Assembly: GCF_004793635.1 (NCBI RefSeq)
Contig: NZ_SRXV01000003.1
Coordinates: forward strand, 248,001 to 312,000
Direction: 5' to 3'
From: Marinicauda pacifica
Lineage (GTDB): Bacteria; Pseudomonadota; Alphaproteobacteria; Caulobacterales; Maricaulaceae
Length of the DNA stretch: 64,000 nucleotides
The position numbers and the translations under genes are program-made. Of this stretch, positions 47,982 through 54,964 are shown one piece after another. The notes under the pieces are model-generated. The model was not told the origin of the DNA and searched no databases. It saw only the letters and a program-made list of their open reading frames with translations. The first letter of the stretch is position 1. Each line of letters begins with the position of its first letter.

Positions 47982-50093
47982 CTAGAAGGCGGCACTCACC
48001 CGGGCGTAAAGGCCCCGGCCTGCACCCGGCAGGCGGTCGCCCACGGCCACATCGGCGTCCGCGACGCGGTTATAGCCGGCAAGGTGGCGCTCGTAAGTGT
48101 GGTCGAGCAGGTTCTCCACGCCGAGTGTGACGATCACGGTGTCGCGCGCATACCAGTCCAGGCGCGCTCCGAGGATAGCGTAACCGGGTGTCTCCCGCTC
48201 GTCATTGGTCCGCGAGACCTTGTCCTGCTCGGCGACGAGCTGGCTTTCGAAGGTCAGCGCATAGTCCGGCTGCTCCCAGGTCACGTCGAGCAGAAGCCGC
48301 GGCGGAGCGATGCGATAGAGATCGTCCTCGATATCGCGCCGCTGGCCGCGCACCATGGAGGCGACGCCGTCAATGCGCCAGTCGCCGGCGAACTGCCAGC
48401 CGAAATCGGCGTCCAGCCCGTAGAATTCGGCATCCACATTGGCAAAGCGCAGCGGGGTGGGGTCGCCGTTCATCGCGGACACCATCTCGGTCGGGGTGTC
48501 GACCACGCCTGGCGTATCGTCGAAGGGAACGCCCTGAATGAAGTCGTCGACGCGGCGGTAATAGGCCGTCGGGCGGAAATACACACCATTGCTGCTCCAG
48601 TCGAAACCGGCCTCCACCGACCAGGCCGCCTCCGACTCGAGGTCGAGATCGCCGACATAGGTGTTGCCGTCGGCGAGACCGGAACTCATCGAGGTGGGCA
48701 GCCAGGCGAAGCGCTCGACGAAGTTGGGCATGCGGGTCTTGCGCGCGAGCGTGAGGCGCCAGGTCACCGGCCCATCGGTCTCCCGCCAGAAGCGGGCGAC
48801 GGCGTCCACCGTGGACTCCTCGGCCGAACGATCGGCCATGTTGTAGGCCATCGCCAGCATGCGCGGCCCCGTCGGAAGGGCCGGGCCGACATCGGCACGG
48901 CCGGCGCTTTCCTCATAGAGGTCGGCGCGCAGGCCGAGCTCGCTTTCGAACCCGGCGATCTGTCCGGTCCATTCGGCGAAGACGCCGGTGCGGTCCAGTT
49001 CCAGGCCCGGCAGGGTGTCGACGAAGAAGCCGGCAGTGTTCGGATTGGTGATGCGAGCCTCGCGTTGCGCGTCTTCGCGGTCCAAACCGAGCTGGAAATC
49101 ACCCCCGAGAAGGGCCAGACCGAAGGCGATTTCCGCGTTCAGGGCATCCGCCCCGGCCAGGGTGAAGCGATGCATCATCGGGTTCGCATTGGGCCGTTGG
49201 GAGAAATTGTCCATGCCATGCAGGACATCGCTCCAGCCGATCGCCGCGTCGACGAGGACCTCGCCGAACGTGCCCTGATAGGTCGCGCGCGCTATATCGG
49301 TCTCCACGAAGGCGATGTCCATGGCGAGCGGCGCGGTGCCGGTCGCGCCGGTATCGACACGCCGGTAGGTGAGGCCGAACTCGTGATCGCCGTTGCGCAG
49401 GCCGCCGCCGAGTCCATAGACGCTACGCTCGTGGTGACTGTTGGGTATATCTCCGCCGGAGGAGGTGATGTCGCCGCCGTCCTCACGCGCGAGCAGGAGC
49501 TCGACGCGGCGCCGATCATCGGCCGCGCCCGCAATGCCGCCGACAGCGTAGGACCCGCCTACGCTGCGCACGGAGGCCATGGTGTCGGCGCTCCATTCGA
49601 TCTCGTCGCCAGACGCGAAGTCGACCGATTTCAGGATGGCGTTCATGCCGCCGCCCATGCCGGGACCGCGGCTCACAGGAGCAACGCCGCGATCGACCTC
49701 GATGCGCTCTACCAGCGGCATCGGGGCATAGTGCAGGGGCGGGTCCATCAGATTCGGGCCGCCGGACAGAACCGAGGCGCCGTTGATCGTCACTGGTGCA
49801 CGCGGGCCGAATAGACCGCGATACTGGACCTGGCCGGAGACCGCGCCGTTATCGATCAAGGCCGCACCCGGCAGGCGCGCGACGAGACCGGCCGCGTCCG
49901 GGCCGAGCACCGGCGCCTGTTCCGGCGAAATCTCGGTCTCGGTGTGGATGTCGACATGCATCCGGTAGCCGGTGACGACGATCACGTCGTGCGTGGCCGG
50001 TTGCGGCTCGGGTTGGCCGTGTTCGGCGAGCGCCGGAGCGGTCAGTGCGAGAGCGCCTGCGGCGCCCACGAGAAGTCTGGATCTGAGTGTCAT
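47982..50093 (-). CDS. TonB-dependent outer-membrane receptor, probable copper receptor (OprC/NosA-like)
   Basis: This 703-residue receptor has a signal peptide (LLVGAAGALALTAPALAE), a plug domain (APVTINGASVLSGGPNLMDPPLHYAPM, VERIEVDRGVAPVSRGPG) and a 22-strand barrel ending YARVSAAF. The plug region with MDPPLHYAP resembles the copper receptors OprC and NosA. It lies beside two copper proteins (pseudoazurin and NirK), so copper acquisition is the likely role. Iron or haem uptake cannot be excluded. Confidence 0.82.
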   Translation of the reverse strand: MTLRSRLLVGAAGALALTAPALAEHGQPEPQPATHDVIVVTGYRMHVDIHTETEISPEQAPVLGPDAAGLVARLPGAALIDNGAVSGQVQYRGLFGPRAPVTINGASVLSGGPNLMDPPLHYAPMPLVERIEVDRGVAPVSRGPGMGGGMNAILKSVDFASGDEIEWSADTMASVRSVGGSYAVGGIAGAADDRRRVELLLAREDGGDITSSGGDIPNSHHERSVYGLGGGLRNGDHEFGLTYRRVDTGATGTAPLAMDIAFVETDIARATYQGTFGEVLVDAAIGWSDVLHGMDNFSQRPNANPMMHRFTLAGADALNAEIAFGLALLGGDFQLGLDREDAQREARITNPNTAGFFVDTLPGLELDRTGVFAEWTGQIAGFESELGLRADLYEESAGRADVGPALPTGPRMLAMAYNMADRSAEESTVDAVARFWRETDGPVTWRLTLARKTRMPNFVERFAWLPTSMSSGLADGNTYVGDLDLESEAAWSVEAGFDWSSNGVYFRPTAYYRRVDDFIQGVPFDDTPGVVDTPTEMVSAMNGDPTPLRFANVDAEFYGLDADFGWQFAGDWRIDGVASMVRGQRRDIEDDLYRIAPPRLLLDVTWEQPDYALTFESQLVAEQDKVSRTNDERETPGYAILGARLDWYARDTVIVTLGVENLLDHTYERHLAGYNRVADADVAVGDRLPGAGRGLYARVSAAF

Positions 50094-50137
50094 GGCGTTG
50101 CCCCCGCCTTGAGATGTGAAGATTCAGGTGTCCCCGG

Positions 50138-50180
50138 AAAAGAAAACGGCGGCGTGCCGGGGAGAAAGACACGCCGCCGC
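50138..50180 (-). terminator. Rho-independent terminator after pseudoazurin
   Basis: A 10-base-pair stem (CGGCGGCGTG at 50147-50156 with 50170-50179) has a 13-base loop. Read on the minus strand it is followed by TTTTCTTTT. It lies 34 bases after the pseudoazurin stop and before the receptor gene. Confidence 0.8.
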
Positions 50181-50213
50181 AGGAGGAGGCCGTAGAGGGA
50201 TGGCCTCGTGGGT

Positions 50214-50672
50214 CTATTCGGCGCCGGCCTCGACGAGTTCGAAGAGTTCGTGGAAGCGCTGGTTGGCGCGGCCGGGGTGACGCACGCCGGCGGCTTCACC
50301 CAGATTGGGCGCCTCGCCGCCACCGACCTTGATCAGAGCGACCATGCCGAGACCATAGTGGGGCAGACATTTCACTCCGTAGACACCCTCTGTGGTGTAG
50401 GTCACCGAGATCTCCTGATTGACCCGGCCCTTGAACGTCTCGCCACCCTCGGGAACCATGTTCAAGATGCTTTCGGCGTTGTGGCTTGGTTCGGTCGGCA
50501 GGAAGGTGACGGTGTCGCCCGGCTCGATCTCCAGATACGCTGGTTCGAATACCATCATGTCGCCGTTCGGGCCGCGATTGAGCATCTGAACTTCATGCTC
50601 TTCGGCCATCGCAGCGCCTGTCGTCATGGCGGTCGCGATTAGCGAGACGGCAAGGATCAGTTGGGTTTTCAT
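50214..50672 (-). CDS. Pseudoazurin (blue copper electron carrier)
   Basis: This 152-residue protein has a signal peptide ending AMA (about residue 23) and a cupredoxin fold with the type 1 copper ligands: His64 (SHNAES), Cys102, His105 and Met110 in KCLPHYGLGM. In many denitrifiers pseudoazurin is the periplasmic electron donor to NirK, which is encoded 80 bases upstream on the same strand. A hairpin lies between the two genes. A C-terminal extension after GLGM (about 40 residues) is slightly longer than usual. Confidence 0.92.
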   Translation of the reverse strand: MKTQLILAVSLIATAMTTGAAMAEEHEVQMLNRGPNGDMMVFEPAYLEIEPGDTVTFLPTEPSHNAESILNMVPEGGETFKGRVNQEISVTYTTEGVYGVKCLPHYGLGMVALIKVGGGEAPNLGEAAGVRHPGRANQRFHELFELVEAGAE

Positions 50673-50708
50673 TGGTCTAGCCTTTCTTGGAGGCTGTTTG
50701 GGGAGGAT

Positions 50709-50731
50709 GGAGGGCGGACAAGCCGCCCTCC
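50709..50731 (-). terminator. Hairpin between nirK and pseudoazurin
   Basis: A 9-base-pair stem (GGAGGGCGG at 50709-50717 with 50723-50731) with an ACAAG loop lies in the 80-base gap. No T run follows, so it may attenuate or stabilise rather than fully terminate. Confidence 0.4.
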
Positions 50732-50752
50732 GGCAGTTCTTGCAATTTTGGC

Positions 50753-51811
50753 CTAGTGGCCCGCGAGGTCGCTCTCGCCGTCGAGCGGCTGGAAGATCTC
50801 GTGGTTCTCTTCACCGGTGACCCGCAGGATACCAGCGAGGCCGCGTTCGGCCCGCGACAGGGCGTGATCGACCAGGATGAAGTCGCCGGGCACTTCCAGC
50901 TTGAAGTCCACCGCGACCGCACCGCCGGGGGCGACCGTCGTGGTCTGGATGTCCGTCAGCGGTTCACTGGTCAGCGAACCCATCGTGTAGACGCTGTCGA
51001 AGATCTCGCCGATCACGTGGAAGCTCGACGTCGCATTCGGACCACCAACCCCAAAGAAGATCCGCACGGTCTCGCCCACTTCGGCTTCCAGCGGGGTGTT
51101 CATCAGAGCGCCCGCTGCACCGTTGAAGACGTAGTATTCGGGATCCTCGTCGAGCAGCTTCTCGATGCTCTCCGTGTTATGGCCGGGCGTGCCGAAAGGT
51201 TCCTCGGTGTAGATTTCGCCCTGCATGACGTAGAACTCGCGATCGACGGGCGGCAGGCCTTCCTCCGGCTCCACCACGATCAGCCCGTACATGCCATTGG
51301 CGATGTGCGAGGCCACCATCGGGGTGGCGCAGTGATAGACGTACACACCCGGGTTGAGAGCCTGGAAGATGAAGGACTTTGTCTCGCCGGGCATCGCCAG
51401 GCTCGCTTTCGCGCCGCCGCCAGGGCCGGTCGCCGCGTGGAAGTCGATATTGTGCATCATCGTGCTGTCTTCAGCATTGGTGAGGCGGACTTCCACGCTG
51501 TCGCCCACGCGAACCCGCAGGATCGGACCGGGAACCTGGTTGTTGAAGGTCCAGTAGGTGTAGGTCGTCCCATCTGCGAGCTGACCGACCAGTTCGGTCG
51601 TTTCCAGTTCGACCAAGTGACGGCGCGGTTCGGTCCAGTCGACCGGGGCGGGCACGACATTGGGATTGGCCACGATGTTGTTAACCTCGGCCGTGACCCC
51701 TTCCTGGGTGTCATACTGGGCGGAGGCGAGCGGAGCGAACATTGCCGCAGCGGCCACCATGGCGGTCGCGGTTCCGGCAAAGAGTGCGGTCTTGAGCCTG
51801 CGGGTTTTCAT
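50753..51811 (-). CDS. nirK: Copper-containing nitrite reductase (NO-forming)
   Basis: This 352-residue protein has a signal peptide ending LASAQ. Two cupredoxin domains carry all expected copper ligands: type 1 His120, Cys161, His169 and Met174 and type 2 His125, His160 and His316, plus the catalytic Asp123 (MMHNIDFH) and His265 (SSFHVIGE). It reduces nitrite to nitric oxide in the periplasm. An Fnr/Dnr-like box lies 66 bases upstream of the ATG. Pseudoazurin follows. Confidence 0.97.
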   Translation of the reverse strand: MKTRRLKTALFAGTATAMVAAAAMFAPLASAQYDTQEGVTAEVNNIVANPNVVPAPVDWTEPRRHLVELETTELVGQLADGTTYTYWTFNNQVPGPILRVRVGDSVEVRLTNAEDSTMMHNIDFHAATGPGGGAKASLAMPGETKSFIFQALNPGVYVYHCATPMVASHIANGMYGLIVVEPEEGLPPVDREFYVMQGEIYTEEPFGTPGHNTESIEKLLDEDPEYYVFNGAAGALMNTPLEAEVGETVRIFFGVGGPNATSSFHVIGEIFDSVYTMGSLTSEPLTDIQTTTVAPGGAVAVDFKLEVPGDFILVDHALSRAERGLAGILRVTGEENHEIFQPLDGESDLAGH

Positions 51812-51876
51812 GTCTGTGCCCTCCTTTTGAGCAACGTTTGATGATGCGGGTTTAGGAGAAGCGCGGCGGGGTTTTA

Positions 51877-51890
51877 TTGCGCTCGGTCAA
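51877..51890 (-). promoter_or_regulatory. Fnr/Dnr-type box upstream of nirK
   Basis: Read on the minus strand the site is TTGAC-N4-CGCAA, a close match to the TTGAT/TTGCG-N4-ATCAA/CGCAA family. It is centred about 72 bases before the nirK start, a usual activator position. The rest of 51812-52045 holds no gene. Confidence 0.65.
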
Positions 51891-52045
51891 ATGAGCTGTG
51901 TTTTGTGCAATCAGTGACGCGGAACACTGCTTTGCTCCGGGCCGAACCTCTGGAAATGACGGGCTCTGCGGAGGCAATGCCTCTTTTGCGCGCTGTTTTT
52001 GACGGACGTCAGTAGACCGGAGAGGACTCTCGGAATCCGCCAGGC

Positions 52046-52080
52046 CACAAAAGGCCCCGCAGCGGAACTGCGGGGCCAAC
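52046..52080 (-). terminator. Rho-independent terminator after the DUF1858 genes
   Basis: A 10-base-pair GC stem (GGCCCCGCAG at 52053-52062 with 52068-52077) has a CGGAA loop. On the minus strand it is followed by TTTTGTGG. It lies 25 bases after the stop of the 74-residue gene and insulates nirK. Confidence 0.85.
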
Positions 52081-52104
52081 TTGGCAGCGTGGGTCGTTCA
52101 CACA

Positions 52105-52329
52105 TCAAGCCGATGCGGCGTCCTCTTTCACTTTCATGATCGTGCGAGCGAGATCCGCCGCGAAGGCTGCGGGCTCAAGTCCATACTCCAGCGCAGCCTC
52201 GGTCACCGTCATGAAGGGCGCCATCACGCAGCCTGGGCAGGCCATGCGATGGGCGATGAAGACCGGCACGGTTTCGGGCCACGAGTTCATCACGTCGGCG
52301 ACGATGAGGGTTTCGATCTTGTCCGGCAT
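52105..52329 (-). CDS. DUF1858 small redox-disulfide protein
   Basis: This 74-residue protein matches the DUF1858 domain: VADVMNSWPETVPVFIAHRM followed by ACPGCVMAPFMTV with a CPGC pair (Cys31, Cys34). Family members are often found near NO- and hybrid-cluster-related genes and may act as small redox or Fe-S-interacting proteins. It is the second of two tandem copies; its start lies inside the 3' end of the first. Confidence 0.8.
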   Translation of the reverse strand: MPDKIETLIVADVMNSWPETVPVFIAHRMACPGCVMAPFMTVTEAALEYGLEPAAFAADLARTIMKVKEDAASA

Positions 52330-52619
52330 GGGCCATCTCCTTCAGTCACGTAGGGAGAATGGCAACCGAAAGGCACGGGGTAATTGTCGCAGGGCAAATG
52401 AGCTTGCGTCGGGCTACAATCGGTTTCGATCGCGTCTACGAGGTCGCGCGCAAGCGCCACGGGCTGTAGCCTGCATATGAGCGCGGCATCGTTCACGGTC
52501 ATCGCCGCTAACGCAGTGCCCGGCGCACGCGCTATGCCGTACCAAGTAAAGACCTGAGCCGTTTGCGGCCAGGTTTTCATTACGTCCCAGACTAATAGCT
52601 CTTCGATCCTGTCCGACAT
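52290..52619 (-). CDS. DUF1858 paralogue without the CPGC pair
   Basis: Residues 1-65 of this 109-residue protein align with the downstream DUF1858 protein (MSDRIEELLVWDVMKTWPQT versus MPDKIETLIVADVMNSWPET). The CPGC segment is replaced by RAPGTALAAM, so the redox pair is lost. The tail from about residue 68 (with Cys residues in LPCDNYPVPFGC) has no family match. An Fnr-type box lies 52 bases upstream. It may be a specialised or decaying duplicate. Confidence 0.65.
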   Translation of the reverse strand: MSDRIEELLVWDVMKTWPQTAQVFTWYGIARAPGTALAAMTVNDAALICRLQPVALARDLVDAIETDCSPTQAHLPCDNYPVPFGCHSPYVTEGDGPCRTRSKPSSSPT

Positions 52620-52670
52620 CGCCTGCCTCCTTGGAATACGAAGGAATGACAGGGTTTGTGCAGAGCATTA

Positions 52671-52684
52671 TTGCTTCACATCAA
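52671..52684 (-). promoter_or_regulatory. Fnr/Dnr-type box upstream of the DUF1858 pair
   Basis: On the minus strand the site reads TTGAT-N4-AGCAA, one base from the TTGAT-N4-ATCAA consensus. It is centred about 58 bases before the ATG at 52619 and lies between that gene and the Crp/Fnr regulator gene. Confidence 0.7.
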
Positions 52685-52697
52685 ATGCCCGGCACTT

Positions 52698-53396
52698 TCA
52701 GGCTTGCTCGCTAATCTCCACGAGCCGGTGGGGGCGTTTGATGACAATATGACTGGAGCGCCGCCCCTCGATAATTCCTTCCTCGATCCAGGCCGACAAT
52801 GTCCGGCTGACGGTATGCAGGGTCGTGCCGGTCATTTCAGCCAGGTCCTGACGCGAAAGCGGAAAGGGGATCTCTACGCCGGCTTCGGTCTTTCTCCCCG
52901 ACTGGCCGACGATCTTCAGCACGGTCGCGGCGATACGGCGCTCGACCTGCTGGGTGGCGACCTGCTGCAGGCGCTCCTGCAATTCCTCGATGCGGCCGCC
53001 CATCATGTTAATGGCCTTCATCGCGAGCGCGGGGTGGGCCTGCATCAGGTCCATCATGCGCGCCTGGGTCCAGCTGAGCACCCGCGTCTCGTCCGCCGCG
53101 ATCGGCGTGGCGGGATAGGGAATGTCGCGCATCACGGCGACCGAGCCCACCAGGTCGCCCGGTCCCATGAAGCGCAGCACGACATTCTTGCCGTCCGGCG
53201 TCGCCTGGTCCAGCCGAAGCCGACCGGAGGCCACGATATAATGCGTGGTCGCGTCGTCGCCCTGCTGGAAGAGCGCGTCGCCCTTGTCGAGCTTGCGTTC
53301 CTTAGCCGCTTCCGCTCCGGCTTCCAGCGTTTCGGGCGGCAGCCCGCCGAACAGGTTGGAGCGTTTCAGAACCGTGATTTTGGCATTGGCATCCAT
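52698..53396 (-). CDS. Crp/Fnr-family regulator, Dnr/NnrR-like (no cysteines)
   Basis: This 232-residue protein has a cNMP-binding-like sensor domain (GDALFQQGDDATTHYIVASG) and a Crp helix-turn-helix (SRQDLAEMTGTTLHTVSRTL) with HTVSR at 194-198. It contains no cysteine, so it cannot carry the Fnr [4Fe-4S] cluster. This fits the Dnr/NnrR group, which senses NO through haem. It is divergent from hemN across a perfect TTGCG-N4-CGCAA box and probably controls the block. The start at 53396 has a GAGGAG site. Confidence 0.82.
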   Translation of the reverse strand: MDANAKITVLKRSNLFGGLPPETLEAGAEAAKERKLDKGDALFQQGDDATTHYIVASGRLRLDQATPDGKNVVLRFMGPGDLVGSVAVMRDIPYPATPIAADETRVLSWTQARMMDLMQAHPALAMKAINMMGGRIEELQERLQQVATQQVERRIAATVLKIVGQSGRKTEAGVEIPFPLSRQDLAEMTGTTLHTVSRTLSAWIEEGIIEGRRSSHIVIKRPHRLVEISEQA

Positions 53397-53438
53397 GACG
53401 GCTCCTCGTGGCGCGGACTGCAGCATGTTCCAAAATGT

Positions 53439-53452
53439 TTGCGTTACCGCAA
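53439..53452. promoter_or_regulatory. NnrR/Dnr-type box between the regulator and hemN
   Basis: TTGCG-TTAC-CGCAA is a perfect 5-4-5 palindrome and equals the NnrR/Dnr consensus. It lies 37 bases before the hemN ATG and 43 bases before the regulator ATG, so it may serve both. Confidence 0.8.
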
Positions 53453-53488
53453 ATCGTTCGAACGGCCAAACGGGTAGAGCCCGTCGCC

Positions 53489-54826
53489 ATGAGACAGGAC
53501 ACCATCCTTCGATACGCGCACGCGCGGATACCTCGTTACACGAGTTACCCGACCGCGCCGCATTTCGGCCCCGAGGTCAACGCTGCGGTCTATGCGCGCT
53601 GGCTCGGCGAACTCGATCCGGCCAAGCCGGTTTCGCTTTATCTCCACGTGCCGTTCTGCCGCACGATGTGCTGGTATTGCGGTTGCCATACTAAGGCAAC
53701 CCGGCGCATCGATCCGGTCGATGCCTACGCCGAGGTGCTCCTTCGCGAGATCGACTCGGTCGCGGCGCGTTGCCCTGAGCGGCTGAAGGTGAGCCATATC
53801 CACTGGGGCGGGGGAAGCCCGACCTATTTGCCCCCCGAACGCTTCGCCGAACTAATGGCGCGCATCCGGGAGCGCTTCAACGTGCTCGAGGATGCCGAGA
53901 TCGCCGTCGAGGTCGATCCGCGCATCTTTTCTGACGCAATGGCTACCGCCTTCGCGCGCTCGGGGGTCAACCGGGCAAGCCTCGGGGTGCAGACCTTCGA
54001 CGAAATTGTGCAGAAGGCCGTCAACCGCATCCAGAGCGTCGATCTCGTCGCCGACTGCCTGGCCCGCCTGCGTGCCGTCGGGATCGAGGCGGTCAATCTC
54101 GACCTGCTCTACGGCCTTCCGCTCCAGACCGAAGTGAGCTGCCGCCAGACCGTCGCACAAATTCTCGACTTCGCCCCCGACCGACTCTCGGTCTTCGGCT
54201 ATGCGCATGTGCCGCATATGAAGCCGCATCAGAAAATGATCAAGGATCCCGACCTGCCTGACGCCCGTGAGCGCCTGGCGCAGTCCGATGCGATCGCGGA
54301 GGAGTTGACCAAGGCCAGCTATGTCCAGATCGGTCTCGATCATTTCGCCCGTGCCGGCGATCCCCTTGCCATGGCGCTGGACGCACGCACTCTGCGCCGC
54401 AATTTCCAAGGGTACACGACCGACACCGCGAACGCGATCATCGGGCTTGGCAGCTCGGCGATCGGTTGGCTGCCGCAAGGCTATGTCCAGAACACGCCGA
54501 TGACCCATGACTGGGAGCGCCGCGTCCTGGAAAGCTGGCTGCCGATCGCGCGGGGCTACGAACTCACGCCCGAGGACCGCATGCGCCGTGACATCATCGA
54601 GCAGTTGATGTGCTTTCTCTCGGTCGATCTCGAAGCTGTCTCGAACGCGCACGCAATTCTCGTGGAGATGCCCGACCTGTCCGGGTTCGAGGCGGAGGGA
54701 ATCGTTTCCGTCGACGGACTCCGGATCACGATCGCGCCGGACTATCGCCCGCTGGCGCGCAGCGTCGCGGCGGCTTTCGACAGACGGCTTGCGACCTCGA
54801 CCGCGCGTCACGCCGTGGCGGTCTGA
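53489..54826 (+). CDS. hemN: Oxygen-independent coproporphyrinogen III dehydrogenase
   Basis: This 445-residue radical-SAM enzyme has the cluster motif FCRTMCWYCGC (CX3CX2C), GGGSPTYLPPERF, and a typical HemN start (RIPRYTSYPTAPHF). It makes protoporphyrinogen precursors without oxygen and so supplies haem during denitrification. The start at 53489 is used because the family begins there; the frame from 53408 is an overlap with the divergent gene. An NnrR-type box lies upstream. Confidence 0.94.
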   Translation: MRQDTILRYAHARIPRYTSYPTAPHFGPEVNAAVYARWLGELDPAKPVSLYLHVPFCRTMCWYCGCHTKATRRIDPVDAYAEVLLREIDSVAARCPERLKVSHIHWGGGSPTYLPPERFAELMARIRERFNVLEDAEIAVEVDPRIFSDAMATAFARSGVNRASLGVQTFDEIVQKAVNRIQSVDLVADCLARLRAVGIEAVNLDLLYGLPLQTEVSCRQTVAQILDFAPDRLSVFGYAHVPHMKPHQKMIKDPDLPDARERLAQSDAIAEELTKASYVQIGLDHFARAGDPLAMALDARTLRRNFQGYTTDTANAIIGLGSSAIGWLPQGYVQNTPMTHDWERRVLESWLPIARGYELTPEDRMRRDIIEQLMCFLSVDLEAVSNAHAILVEMPDLSGFEAEGIVSVDGLRITIAPDYRPLARSVAAAFDRRLATSTARHAVAV

Positions 54827-54858
54827 TCTTTCGAAACACTGCGCGTCCCGCGCCCGAT

Positions 54859-54872
54859 TTGATCTCGCGCAA
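54859..54872 (+). promoter_or_regulatory. Fnr/Dnr-type box upstream of the NO reductase gene
   Basis: TTGAT-CTCG-CGCAA combines a perfect Fnr-type half and a perfect NnrR-type half. It lies 92 bases before the ATG at 54965. Confidence 0.75.
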
Positions 54873-54964
54873 ATCGGGGCGGCGCGACCTCGCCTAACAC
54901 ACTTGCCGGAACCGCTCCCCGGGACGGGTGCGGGCGTAGCTCTTCAGGGAGGGAGAATAAAACC

